A stretch of 64,000 nucleotides of DNA from Lachnospiraceae bacterium (GTDB lineage Bacteria > Bacillota > Clostridia > Lachnospirales > Lachnospiraceae). A program made the translations under genes and the position numbers. Positions 41,531-51,490 of this stretch are shown here, in pieces. Numbering within the stretch: position 1 is the first letter of the stretch; the number at the start of each line of letters is the position of its first letter. The DNA lies in NCBI GenBank assembly GCA_015057085.1, contig SVFB01000027.1:1-64000 (forward strand), in the 5' to 3' direction. The notes under the pieces are model-generated. The model had not been told where the DNA came from. It did no database searches and worked only from the letters and a program-made list of their open reading frames with translations.

Positions 41531-43279
41531 ATGAAATTAATGAAACTTTCAGATTATATGGTAGACTTCCTTGCAAAAAAAGGAATTACCGATTTCTTTG
41601 GATATCAGGGAACGATGATTGCACATTTTGTAGATTCCATTTATAAGAATCCAGCTGTGAAGAATCACGTTTGTTATAATGAGCAAGGCGCGAGCTTTGC
41701 AGCCTGTGGTTATGCAACGACGAAAAACGCCTGTGCCTGCGCTTATGCAACCAGCGGACCGGGAGCCATCAATCTCGTCTCAGGAATCGCAAATGCATAC
41801 TATGATTCTATTCCAGTCATTTTTATCACGGGGCAGGTAAATACATATGAATGCCATTACGAAATCAAAGGACTTCGTCAGCAGGTATTTCAAGAGACGA
41901 ATGTGGTAGGAATTGTAGAGCCTGTTACAAAGTATGCAGTTAGAATTGATGAGCCGGAGCAGATTCGCTATGAATTAGAGAAGGCCTATGCAATTGCAAA
42001 CAATGGTCGGAAAGGACCGGTTGTGATTGACCTTCCTATGAATATTCAAAGAGCGGAAATCAATCCGGATGAGTTAAAAAGTTATGAAGAAACCGAAAAC
42101 GAACTGCCTAAGATGGCAGAAAAAAATGCGGTTTATGAAGATTTAAAGACAAGTTTTGCAAGTGCTAAAAGACCTGTTATCTTAATTGGAAACGGTGCAT
42201 CGGAGCATGCAGTACAAGTGATTCATGAGTATGCGAAAACATGTGGTTTGCCAATTGTTTCAAGCTTATTGGCAAAGGATCGTTTCCTGGCAGAGGATGC
42301 TAATTACTTTGGATATGTAGGTGCTGCTTACGGACATCGTTATGCGAATTGGATTGTTGCATTGAAAGCAGATTTAATTGTTTCAGTTGGAATGTCAATG
42401 TGTACAAGACAGACAGGAACCGTACTCGAAAGATTTGCACCGGATGCGAAGTTGATTCGATTTGATGTGGATTCTTCTGAACTTTGCCGAAAGGTTAAAG
42501 AAGAGGAAACTTCATACCTGCTGGATTGCGATTCGGTAGCGGATTTGTTTGAACAGATGATGCAGAAAGGCACACATACTGTAGCGGATGAGAACTGGCT
42601 TGATGAGTGCCGTGCCTATAAAGCGTACACAGAGAAATTCGATGATTCTTTGGAACAGCGAAGACCAAATAAATTTATTGAAGCATTGAGTGCGCAGACT
42701 AAAGAAGGAGATGTCATCGTAGGGGATGTTGGCCAGCATATGATGTGGGTTGGACAATCCTTTGATACAAAGAAAAATCAGAAAGTTCTTTTCTCCGGAG
42801 GACATGGTGCAATGGGATACGCTTTGCCGGCAGCAATTGGAGCAAGTACAGTAAGACCGGAGAATACTGTATATGCGGTTTGCGGTGATGGGGCTTTCCA
42901 GATGAACATTCAAGAGCTACAGTGGTTGGTTCAAGAACCACGCAATCTTGTGGCGATTGTGATGAATAATCAGTCTCTTGGATTGATTACACAACAGCAA
43001 GATGCTTATTTTGAAGGAAATCATTTTGCAGCAGGTTCACCGTATTTTTCTTCACCAAATTTTGCAAAGGTTGCAACTGCATACGGAATTGAATCTGTAC
43101 AGGTTTCCACACCGGAGGAGTTGGCAGAAGCGGTGAAAAAGCATGGTAACAAACCATTGTTGATCGAGGTAATACTTGGAGAGGGAACCTTTGCATATCC
43201 GAAGACTGCATTGGGTGCTCCGATTTATAAACAGGAGCCATTAATGCCGGAAGAAGAAGTAAAAGCATTTTGGAACTAA
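41531..43279 (+). CDS. Thiamine pyrophosphate-dependent enzyme, acetolactate-synthase-like
   Basis: CYNEQGASFAACGYA (catalytic Glu retained), SGPGAINLVSGIANAYYDSIPVIFITGQV, GDGAFQMNIQELQWLVQEPRNLVAIVMNN TPP motif. Confidence 0.93.
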   Translation: MKLMKLSDYMVDFLAKKGITDFFGYQGTMIAHFVDSIYKNPAVKNHVCYNEQGASFAACGYATTKNACACAYATSGPGAINLVSGIANAYYDSIPVIFITGQVNTYECHYEIKGLRQQVFQETNVVGIVEPVTKYAVRIDEPEQIRYELEKAYAIANNGRKGPVVIDLPMNIQRAEINPDELKSYEETENELPKMAEKNAVYEDLKTSFASAKRPVILIGNGASEHAVQVIHEYAKTCGLPIVSSLLAKDRFLAEDANYFGYVGAAYGHRYANWIVALKADLIVSVGMSMCTRQTGTVLERFAPDAKLIRFDVDSSELCRKVKEEETSYLLDCDSVADLFEQMMQKGTHTVADENWLDECRAYKAYTEKFDDSLEQRRPNKFIEALSAQTKEGDVIVGDVGQHMMWVGQSFDTKKNQKVLFSGGHGAMGYALPAAIGASTVRPENTVYAVCGDGAFQMNIQELQWLVQEPRNLVAIVMNNQSLGLITQQQDAYFEGNHFAAGSPYFSSPNFAKVATAYGIESVQVSTPEELAEAVKKHGNKPLLIEVILGEGTFAYPKTALGAPIYKQEPLMPEEEVKAFWN

Positions 43280-43299
43280 AGGCATAAGGAAAAGAGAAA

Positions 43300-44181
43300 A
43301 TGAATTATACAGATTTAAGATTAGATCAAGTGGAATATCATAAATCTCTGCTTGGTATGTTAAAGGTCTTTGACCGTATTTGCAAAGAGGAAGGTATGCC
43401 GTATTCTTTGGCTGGAGGAACATTACTTGGAGCTGCACGCCATCAAGGATTTATTCCATGGGATGATGATGTGGATGTATTTTTGCTTCGACCGGATTTT
43501 GAACGTTTTATTGAGAAATATTCACATGGAGAATTGATTGATGGACGTTATCAGATTTCCTCCATGAAGACAGGACTAAAAGAAATTCCAATTGCGCGTT
43601 TATTGGATATGAAAGTAAAGGTAAAGCATGATACCAGTGTTTCAATCCCAAAGCACGCTTGGATAGATATCGTTCCTTTTGATGCGATTCCAAATGATGG
43701 AAAAGAAGCTCAAAAGTTAATCAAAAAATTAGCTAAGTGGCGTGAATATCGTATTCTTGGAAATGCTTTGCCTGGAAGCGGCAAAAGCAGACGTCGACGC
43801 ATTGTAAGAACTTTCTGGGGGATTGTTTTAAGAGGATTACATCTGATTCGACCAATTTCGAAGCATATTGACCGACTTGCAAAGAAAACAAATTTTGAAG
43901 AGTCTAAGCAGTTAGCCGAAATTGTAATCAAAGGTAATTATAACGGTCGTGCGAGTCTGGAATTATTCCTGCATCCAGTGTTGTTACCGTTTGAAGGATA
44001 TCGATTTATGTGCATGCCGGATTACAGCGATTATTTGCGTGGACAATATGGTATGGATTATTTGAAGCTGATGCCAAAGAATTTACGAGAGTCACATGGT
44101 GTGCGAGCATGGTTGGACAAAAAGTATTTGTCTGAAGAAGAAAAAAAAGCGTTAAAAAATCAAACTTACACGTTCGAATAG
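43300..44181 (+). CDS. LicD family phosphotransferase (second of the duplicated pair)
   Basis: YSLAGGTLLGAARHQGFIPWDDDVDVFLLRPDFERF; MCMPDYSDYLRGQYGMDYLKLMPKN. Confidence 0.92.
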   Translation: MNYTDLRLDQVEYHKSLLGMLKVFDRICKEEGMPYSLAGGTLLGAARHQGFIPWDDDVDVFLLRPDFERFIEKYSHGELIDGRYQISSMKTGLKEIPIARLLDMKVKVKHDTSVSIPKHAWIDIVPFDAIPNDGKEAQKLIKKLAKWREYRILGNALPGSGKSRRRRIVRTFWGIVLRGLHLIRPISKHIDRLAKKTNFEESKQLAEIVIKGNYNGRASLELFLHPVLLPFEGYRFMCMPDYSDYLRGQYGMDYLKLMPKNLRESHGVRAWLDKKYLSEEEKKALKNQTYTFE

Positions 44182-44193
44182 AGGATTGAAAGA

Positions 44194-44844
44194 ATGTTTG
44201 CAGTTACAAAAGAACAGCTGTTGGATGCCTATCGTTTGATAAAGAATCAAACAGTCGATATAGTAAATAATAGTATGATCACCGTAAAAGCAGAAGAAAA
44301 CTGCTTTTGGACACGAGAAGATATAAAAAACAACAATTGTCTTTGTGAAGAGAATTTGATTTCTGTTAACAAAGAAGGCCAAAATTCTGAAGGAAAAACA
44401 GTTGATGGTAGATTTACAATTGATCAGGCTGTGTTTGAAATGTTACCGGATATTCATTGTGTGATTCATTTGAGTTCACGATATTGTAGCGTTTGGGCGC
44501 AGAGTGGTTCGAATCTTCCGCCAATCTCTTATCAGCAGATACAGGAATTTGGCGGAGAAATTGTCTGTACAGAACTTCCGATGCATCGTGATGGAAGTCA
44601 GTGGCAACAAGAGATTGCAGGCAAAGTTAAAGAGGCAATCGAGTCACGTGAAGCTGATCAGATGAGGGCACTGTTTATTAATAAGTATGAGGCACTGGTA
44701 TTTGGCGCAGATTTGAATGAAGCGATTGAGAGAGCAATTCTGCTTGAGGAATTTGCTTATCAGACATATCTTGTGGGTGTGGAAAATGCCGGAGAATATA
44801 CTTATTTGCCATATAATTTGATTGAAGCAGTGAGACAAGAGTGA
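44194..44844 (+). CDS. Class II aldolase/adducin-fold protein, probably lacking catalytic metal ligands (second copy)
   Basis: DIHCVIHLSSRYCSVWAQSGSNLPPIS (HLSS at the HxHS position); FINKYEALVFGADLNEAIERAILLEE (no NHG). Confidence 0.72.
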   Translation: MFAVTKEQLLDAYRLIKNQTVDIVNNSMITVKAEENCFWTREDIKNNNCLCEENLISVNKEGQNSEGKTVDGRFTIDQAVFEMLPDIHCVIHLSSRYCSVWAQSGSNLPPISYQQIQEFGGEIVCTELPMHRDGSQWQQEIAGKVKEAIESREADQMRALFINKYEALVFGADLNEAIERAILLEEFAYQTYLVGVENAGEYTYLPYNLIEAVRQE

Positions 44845-44863
44845 AGTTTTGGAGGTGCCAAAA

Positions 44864-47035
44864 ATGTGGAAGAGAATTTCAGCGACTATTTTGGGAATGA
44901 TGGGAATAATTATGTTGGGAATTCTTGCGAAACCTGCAGTTGCGAAAGCTGTAACGGTTCCGGAAGGAGCATTGGATGTACGAGACTATGGAGCAACACC
45001 GAATGATAATACGGATGACTCTACAGCAATTCAAGCTGCTTTGGATTCCATTGAAGGTTCCAATGAGGTTGTGACTGTGTATATCCCATCCGGTACATAT
45101 TATTTGGATCGAGGACTTCGTGTTTGGTCCAACACTACTATCTTAGCAGAGAAGGATACAACACTTATCTGTCGTTCTTCAGTCGGTTATATGGTTTATT
45201 CCGTGCATCGTCATGATGATGGGTCTATATGTTGCGGAGTAGGAGATGCCTATAGCAGTTGTAAAGTTGGTGGATATAATCAGGCGAAAAATATTACAAT
45301 CAATGGTGGAATCTGGGATCGCAATTCATCCAATCAGGAGATTACTATTGTAGTAGGAATTAAGCATGCGCAGAATATCAAACTTTACAATGCAACCTTT
45401 ATGCATTCAACCGACCATTTGGTAAACTTAAGTGGTACAAAGAATGTAACAGTTAAGAATTGTAAATTCAAAGATAATGTGACTTATGCAGGAAGTGATC
45501 AATCATATTGGACAGGTGGAACAAGTGCTGTCGACAAGCGTGTTCGTCTGGGACAACGTGAAGCAATTCATTTAGACTTTGTAAATAGAGTCGGAGAGTC
45601 AAATTCTTATCCACAGGACAATACGCCTTGCGTAAATGTAACGGTCACCGGATGTAGTTTCTCTAATGTTGGTTCCGGAGTGGGAACACACCATGAATGT
45701 AGCAAGAAACGTGGAAGTGATATTACAGTGACCGGATGTACTTTCTCAAAAGTGACCGGATATTTGGTGGATTTTTATAGCTCAGATAACTGTCTGTTTG
45801 AGAATAGTACCATTAACGGTGAAAAGAATGGTGCACTCGTGCGTGTATCAGATGCAAAAGCAACAGTAAATAATCTGTCCATGACTAGTATTGATACCAA
45901 TATTGGGCCGGTGGTTTATGTACGTTTAGGTTCGACCTTGAATATGTCAAACGTGAAGATAGTAATTGCAAAGGACCTTGGAAATACTTTTAATTCTTTA
46001 GTGTATGTAAACAGTTCAACGGCAACAATCAATAAGTGCAAGATTCAAAATGGAGATTCATTTGGTATATATGCAAGTAAGAATTCTAATTTAACTGTAA
46101 AGGGATCTACCATTTCTACGACCAATGATTTTGCAATTGGTACAAATGATTGTAAAAATGTTACTATTCAAAAGAATACAATCAACAATGCAAAGGCAAA
46201 GAAAAAAGGCGCGATTTATATCGGTAGTGTTAAAAAAGCGGTTGTAGCGGATAATACGATTAAGAAGACTGCAGGATTAGGTATTTATGTAACGGAGACA
46301 ACCGGAGCTCAAGTATTGAGAAATAAGATTTCAAATGTTGGAAACATTGCAATCTATGCTGTATCATCACCAAAGACAAAGGTGGTTGGAAACACAATTT
46401 CAAATGTATCAAATGCCACAATTGGAATTGTTGAGAGTTCATATTCCACGGTAGATACTAATACAATCACGACACCAAAAAAACTCGGCATTTATGTGTT
46501 TAAGAGTAAAAAATGTAATGTAACGAAGAATACGATTACAGGATCAAAAGATACCGGTATTCATGTAGAAAAGGGAAGTTCAAATACCATTTCTAACAAT
46601 ACAATTACTTCTGCAGGTGTTCAAGGTATTACAATCCTTTCAAATTCGTCAACGGTAAGCGGAAATACCATCAAAAATCCAAATCGTTGTGGAATTTATA
46701 CTAGTGGTACAACAGGAATTACGCTACTAAAAAACAAGATATCCGGTGTTGGGTCTTGTGGAATTTATGTTGAAAATGCAAAGAAATTGACAATTAAGAG
46801 CAACACAATCGGAAAGAGTAAGAGTGTTGGTATCTATGTTGTTGGAACCAGTTCAAAGAACTATGCAAATGTGACGATTACCGGTAATACGGTAAAAGCA
46901 TCAAAGTCAAAGTTTGCAATTTACCTTGAAGATTATTGTAAATCATGCAAGGTAAAATCAAATAAGGTTGGTGGACGTGGCTATTTGTCAGATAGCAAAT
47001 ACAAAGTGTCTGCGTCAAAAAATAAGGCAATTTAA
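44864..47035 (+). CDS. Secreted right-handed beta-helix protein with N-terminal pectate_lyase_3-like segment
   Basis: Signal peptide; LDVRDYGATPNDNTDDSTAIQAALDSI; long run of beta-helix repeats (e.g. VTGNTVKASKSKFAIYLED). Confidence 0.9.
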   Translation: MWKRISATILGMMGIIMLGILAKPAVAKAVTVPEGALDVRDYGATPNDNTDDSTAIQAALDSIEGSNEVVTVYIPSGTYYLDRGLRVWSNTTILAEKDTTLICRSSVGYMVYSVHRHDDGSICCGVGDAYSSCKVGGYNQAKNITINGGIWDRNSSNQEITIVVGIKHAQNIKLYNATFMHSTDHLVNLSGTKNVTVKNCKFKDNVTYAGSDQSYWTGGTSAVDKRVRLGQREAIHLDFVNRVGESNSYPQDNTPCVNVTVTGCSFSNVGSGVGTHHECSKKRGSDITVTGCTFSKVTGYLVDFYSSDNCLFENSTINGEKNGALVRVSDAKATVNNLSMTSIDTNIGPVVYVRLGSTLNMSNVKIVIAKDLGNTFNSLVYVNSSTATINKCKIQNGDSFGIYASKNSNLTVKGSTISTTNDFAIGTNDCKNVTIQKNTINNAKAKKKGAIYIGSVKKAVVADNTIKKTAGLGIYVTETTGAQVLRNKISNVGNIAIYAVSSPKTKVVGNTISNVSNATIGIVESSYSTVDTNTITTPKKLGIYVFKSKKCNVTKNTITGSKDTGIHVEKGSSNTISNNTITSAGVQGITILSNSSTVSGNTIKNPNRCGIYTSGTTGITLLKNKISGVGSCGIYVENAKKLTIKSNTIGKSKSVGIYVVGTSSKNYANVTITGNTVKASKSKFAIYLEDYCKSCKVKSNKVGGRGYLSDSKYKVSASKNKAI

Positions 47036-47059
47036 TTACAGGAATCGAGTATAAGAAAC

Positions 47060-47797
47060 ATGGGAAAGAATATCATTATCACATCAGGAACTGCTGGAAT
47101 CGGAAAGAGTATTGTAGAAAAGATTGCAAAGGAAGCAGATGTGGCACATTTGATTATTAACTATGGTCATAATGAAGAAGCTGCAATTGCATTGAAAGAA
47201 TCCTTGCCGGGAGAACTGCAAGCGAAAACCGAATTGGTTCAGGCAGACATGTCTGAGGAAGCAGGATTATTAAAACTTGTAGATTATGTGAAAGAGCACT
47301 TTGATCATATCGACTGGTTGATTTGTAATACCGGAATTGGTACTTATATGAAGTTCGATGAGTATACGATGGATGTGTGGGATAAGATTATTCGGACAAA
47401 TGTAACGATACCTGTATTTTTAATCCAAAAATTAAAAAATTTGTTTGCGGAGGGCGGTAAGATTATTTTTATGGCATCGTATTCAGGAATTGTGCCATAT
47501 TCGTCTTCTGTAGTATATGGAACATCAAAAGCAGCAGTATGTTTTCTTGCAAAGACCTTGGTTAAGGAGTTTGATGGAAAACAGGTATGCATCAATGCAA
47601 TTGCACCGGGATTTATAGAGACACGATGGCAGGATGGCAGAAGTGAAGAAAGCTATCAACGCATCAATGCCAAAATTGCAGCACATCGATTTGGCAAACC
47701 GGAAGAAGTGGCAAAGATTACTTATGATGTTTTGACAAACGATTATATTAACGGAACAGTAATCGAAGTAACCGGAGGATATGGATATTTCGGATAA
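47060..47797 (+). CDS. SDR family oxidoreductase
   Basis: IIITSGTAGIGKSIVEK (TGxxxGIG), CNTGIG, VYGTSKAAV (YxxxK), INAIAPGFIETRW. Confidence 0.93.
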   Translation: MGKNIIITSGTAGIGKSIVEKIAKEADVAHLIINYGHNEEAAIALKESLPGELQAKTELVQADMSEEAGLLKLVDYVKEHFDHIDWLICNTGIGTYMKFDEYTMDVWDKIIRTNVTIPVFLIQKLKNLFAEGGKIIFMASYSGIVPYSSSVVYGTSKAAVCFLAKTLVKEFDGKQVCINAIAPGFIETRWQDGRSEESYQRINAKIAAHRFGKPEEVAKITYDVLTNDYINGTVIEVTGGYGYFG

Positions 47798-47800
47798 TAA

Positions 47801-47835
47801 AAAGTGGCCTCGCACACATTATTTGGTGCGAAGCC
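47801..47835. terminator. Convergent bidirectional terminator
   Basis: AAAAAGTGGCCTCGCAC ... GTGCGAAGCCATTTTTTTT between + strand SDR and - strand CDS. Confidence 0.85.
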
Positions 47836-49240
47836 ATTTTTTTTGCTTGGGTTTAGACAACTCTTGTTCGGCAGCAGTTGCAGCGGCTTTCCATTTCTTG
47901 ATGGAAAAAGATTGTTGGTAAGTAGTGGTATACAAACTCAATAGTTTATGACGATAATCTTTCTCAAATCTTCTACTGTAATCTTGAAGATAATCAGTGT
48001 ATTGCAACAATGTCTGCTGAACTTCCTCAGGATCACGGCTTGTAATAGGGTAGTAAATTTGTATTTCTTTGTTTTGTGTAATGCGGTCATATGGAATCTC
48101 TGTACGGTAGAGATTCGTTTGATAAATGTGTGGAACCTGATTAATATCTAAAAAATGAATGAAGTTCTTAAAGTTTTGTTCGTGCAAGTTATAGATTTTG
48201 CTATAATCAAGTGTTTCACAATAATTTAGCATATCAAATGTTTCATCTATATTTGAAATGTCAAGAAATGGAATCCCAAAAAAGGAAGCCAGTTCTTTCA
48301 TGCGAGTATCTTTGACAAGAACAAGTGTAGGAATTCCGCAAAGAACTGATATAATACATCCATGGATGCGACTTCCGATTGTCAAATCCATTGTACGGTT
48401 GAGCGTAAGCCAGGATTCTACAGAGTTAATTCCAACTTCATGACGATAAAGCGGTTGTTTTGTAGAGACAGGGAAATAATCAGGTACTTTATTCCACATA
48501 TGTTTTGCTATAGGAGTGCCATATTGAATTAAGCGGAGTTCGTCTAAGCGCTGTGGTAAATAATAATAATCAATTCCGGAATCATCGAGGGAATTTGTGA
48601 ATTTCAAAAACCACTTGTTATATGATTCGGATTGAATGGTTGGATTCGTATTTAGAAGAACACGTTTTGGATTCTTTGCAGGACTGGAAATCCGAGGAAG
48701 ATTCAGCCCAAAGGAATACATAGATGGGCAACCAATAATCATAAAATCAATATCTCTTCGATATCCTAAATATTCCAGATATTTTGCAGTATATTCTCCG
48801 CGAATACCGATGATTTTTGATTTTTGCAAGACCGCATCAATGAAGTTTTTGGCTGTTTGATTAAAAGGAAAATCAAAATTTCCGTCTTCGGATTCAGCTT
48901 GCAGACCCATACCAATCACAATACATGGAATCGTGAGTGCTTTTACCAAAAAGGTGAGAGCTTTAAGCTTTTCTACCCAATCTTCTTTAAAAACATTGGC
49001 GAGAGGAAGTAATAAGTAATCGTATTCAGCGTTATACCGCTTGATGCGATCTTTGTTTAAATCTTCCGAATAGCCGGTGGTGAAGGCAACTTGTATATCA
49101 TCATCAACTATAGTTCGTAAAACACCGTACAAAAAAAGCCAGTTGCCGGGATTATGGCCAAATAAATCTTTTGCAAGCACTTCATCGATTGTATGTGGTA
49201 CCATGATATTTGTATGCGCTCGAACTAATATTTTCTTCAA
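47819..49240 (-). CDS. Polysaccharide pyruvyl transferase family protein
   Basis: Minus-strand 473 aa; IVIGMGLQAE; TIGSRIHGCIISVLCGIPTLVLVKDTRMKELASFFGIPFLDI. Confidence 0.85.
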   Translation of the reverse strand: MKKILVRAHTNIMVPHTIDEVLAKDLFGHNPGNWLFLYGVLRTIVDDDIQVAFTTGYSEDLNKDRIKRYNAEYDYLLLPLANVFKEDWVEKLKALTFLVKALTIPCIVIGMGLQAESEDGNFDFPFNQTAKNFIDAVLQKSKIIGIRGEYTAKYLEYLGYRRDIDFMIIGCPSMYSFGLNLPRISSPAKNPKRVLLNTNPTIQSESYNKWFLKFTNSLDDSGIDYYYLPQRLDELRLIQYGTPIAKHMWNKVPDYFPVSTKQPLYRHEVGINSVESWLTLNRTMDLTIGSRIHGCIISVLCGIPTLVLVKDTRMKELASFFGIPFLDISNIDETFDMLNYCETLDYSKIYNLHEQNFKNFIHFLDINQVPHIYQTNLYRTEIPYDRITQNKEIQIYYPITSRDPEEVQQTLLQYTDYLQDYSRRFEKDYRHKLLSLYTTTYQQSFSIKKWKAAATAAEQELSKPKQKKWLRTK

Positions 49241-49391
49241 TTTCCCAGTTGCCTCCTTAAATTATTTAAATCTGATATTATACATTTTTGATTTTAGCAT
49301 AGAGGGGTGTTTTTTGCATTAGGAATTGATGAAAAAAGGATTATCATTTATACTATATATAGTTTTGCAAAATAGTAGGAGAAAGAACAAT

Positions 49392-51488
49392 ATGAATGCC
49401 GAAAACCAATATATGAATATAATAGAATCTCGGATTAGTGCATATATGTATGATCCTGAGGTGAAAGCAATGCCTTGTATTTGTGATGTGATCGAGAATT
49501 GCGAGCAAAAAATAATTTTTCAAATTACAGATATTGATTTATCGCAATATGAATATGTACAGGGATTTTTAGCAAGCAAAGACAGTTACAAGCTGTGCGA
49601 TATCGTATATGAGGCAAATAAATGTACTTTTATAGTGCCGGATATGTCTGAAACCGTTGAATTTATTGGCAAGAAGAAATGGACAATTGGTTTTGTTGCA
49701 ATTAAAGGACAGCAGGCAGATATCTATCGTTTTAAGAAAAATAAGAGCTCTGAACGTGAAAAAACATTTTATACACCGATACAGTCTATGAATTACATGG
49801 ACGAGAATATTGTATTTGTATTATATGAAACCGCGATTGGAAATCTAGCGATTATGCAAATGTTAGACGTTCATTTATACAATAATCAGATTTCTGCAAA
49901 TATGACAGAATTTTCGATTAAAAGAGGGATTCTCCGTTGCACAGTCGAGGTGGATGATGATCAGAAAGACTGGAATGGATTTTTCTTTGTATTTCGATCA
50001 AAAACTAAAGAAGATAGAAAGCAGTTTTTGATTCCGTTAAAAGATAAAGAGAAAATTACCGGAGGATTGCGTTTATCAATAGAAATGCGTGTAAAGGATT
50101 ATGAGTTTAAACCTATTTTTTGGGATATTAAGCCGGCCTTTGAATTGGATGGAAAATCTTATATGATTAGCACCAAGTGTGATGTAGCTAAGTTTAAGCG
50201 GCAGTTTATTAAAATTTTCCAAGATAATTATGTGAAGTTAAAAGATGGACTTGTTATATTCCCATATGTGACCGGAGCTGATTCTATTGCGTTGTTGTGC
50301 CGTGAAAAGTCAAAGTATGATGGAATGCAAACGCGTATCAAGGAACGTATTGCGCGTAAGTACTATAACTGTAATAAAAAGTCCTTGAATGCGAAGAAAA
50401 TCTATATTGTATATGAGAAGTATTCCGAGATGGCGCAGGACAATGGGTATTATTTCTTTAAATATTGCATGGAACACAATATGGAAGAGAAGACTGGCGC
50501 AAAATTTTATTATGTAATCAATAAGAAAGCTTCAGATTATGAACGAGTAAAGCAATATGGCAACAAAGTATTGTCGTTTATGAGTTTGAAATTTATGATC
50601 ATGATGCTTGCATCAAGAGCTCTTATTAGTTCCGATACAAAGCTACATGCTTATGCATGGCGCTCGCGCCCAAGTATCATTCGCCCGTTAATTCAAAAGA
50701 AAAAGATGGTATTTTTACAGCATGGTGTAACCGCATTTAAACGTGTTGACAGTACCTATGATAAGTATGGAAATAATCCATGTGACCTATTTGTCGTAAC
50801 ATCAGATTTCGAAAAAGAGATTATTGAGAAGTATTTTCATTATCAAGAAGACGAAATTGCAGTGACCGGATTTGCACGTTGGGATGTACTTCATGATTGT
50901 TCTGAAGGCAGACGCGATATTTTGATGATGCCGACATGGAGAAACTGGCTTGATTCTGCGACTGAGGATGATTTTAAAAAGAGCGATTATTATAAGCACT
51001 ATATGGATTTTATTAATTCAGATCGACTTGCAAAATTGTTGGATGAGCAGGATGTGAATTTTAATTTCTATATTCATCCAAAGTTTCGAGAATATATATC
51101 TAGCTTTTCTTGCAAAAGCGACCGGGTACGCATTATTCCGTACGGGGAGGAACCATTGAATGAACTGATGATGCAATGTAAGCTTTTGATCACGGATTAT
51201 TCATCTGTTGCATGGGATGTGTACTACCAAGGAAAGCCTGTTCTATTCTATCAGTTTGATATAGATACTTATAATGAGGCACATGGAAGTTATTTGGATA
51301 TGGATACAGAATTGTTCGGAGATAGAGCAATGACTGCCGAACAATTGATTGATTTGATCGAAAAAAATATAGCATTTGACTTCAAACTGGAAGAAAAATA
51401 TGAAAAGTTAAGAGCCGGGTACTTTAAGTATATTGATGATGATAATAGCAAAAGAATTTGCGAATTAATTGAGAAGAAGAATTGGTAG
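49392..51488 (+). CDS. CDP-glycerol:poly(glycerophosphate) glycerophosphotransferase family (TagB/TagF-like)
   Basis: MVFLQHGVTAFKRVDSTYDKYGNNPCDLFVVTSDFEKEII; MPTWRNWLDS; YIHPKFREYI; LLITDYSSVAWDVYYQGKPVLFYQFD. Confidence 0.93.
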   Translation: MNAENQYMNIIESRISAYMYDPEVKAMPCICDVIENCEQKIIFQITDIDLSQYEYVQGFLASKDSYKLCDIVYEANKCTFIVPDMSETVEFIGKKKWTIGFVAIKGQQADIYRFKKNKSSEREKTFYTPIQSMNYMDENIVFVLYETAIGNLAIMQMLDVHLYNNQISANMTEFSIKRGILRCTVEVDDDQKDWNGFFFVFRSKTKEDRKQFLIPLKDKEKITGGLRLSIEMRVKDYEFKPIFWDIKPAFELDGKSYMISTKCDVAKFKRQFIKIFQDNYVKLKDGLVIFPYVTGADSIALLCREKSKYDGMQTRIKERIARKYYNCNKKSLNAKKIYIVYEKYSEMAQDNGYYFFKYCMEHNMEEKTGAKFYYVINKKASDYERVKQYGNKVLSFMSLKFMIMMLASRALISSDTKLHAYAWRSRPSIIRPLIQKKKMVFLQHGVTAFKRVDSTYDKYGNNPCDLFVVTSDFEKEIIEKYFHYQEDEIAVTGFARWDVLHDCSEGRRDILMMPTWRNWLDSATEDDFKKSDYYKHYMDFINSDRLAKLLDEQDVNFNFYIHPKFREYISSFSCKSDRVRIIPYGEEPLNELMMQCKLLITDYSSVAWDVYYQGKPVLFYQFDIDTYNEAHGSYLDMDTELFGDRAMTAEQLIDLIEKNIAFDFKLEEKYEKLRAGYFKYIDDDNSKRICELIEKKNW

Positions 51489-51490
51489 TT

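Noticed and set aside
41531-43279. TPP enzyme considered as housekeeping acetolactate synthase (ilvB)
   Set aside because: No small subunit or other ilv genes are adjacent, and it is embedded in the polymer cassette; only the family-level call is kept.
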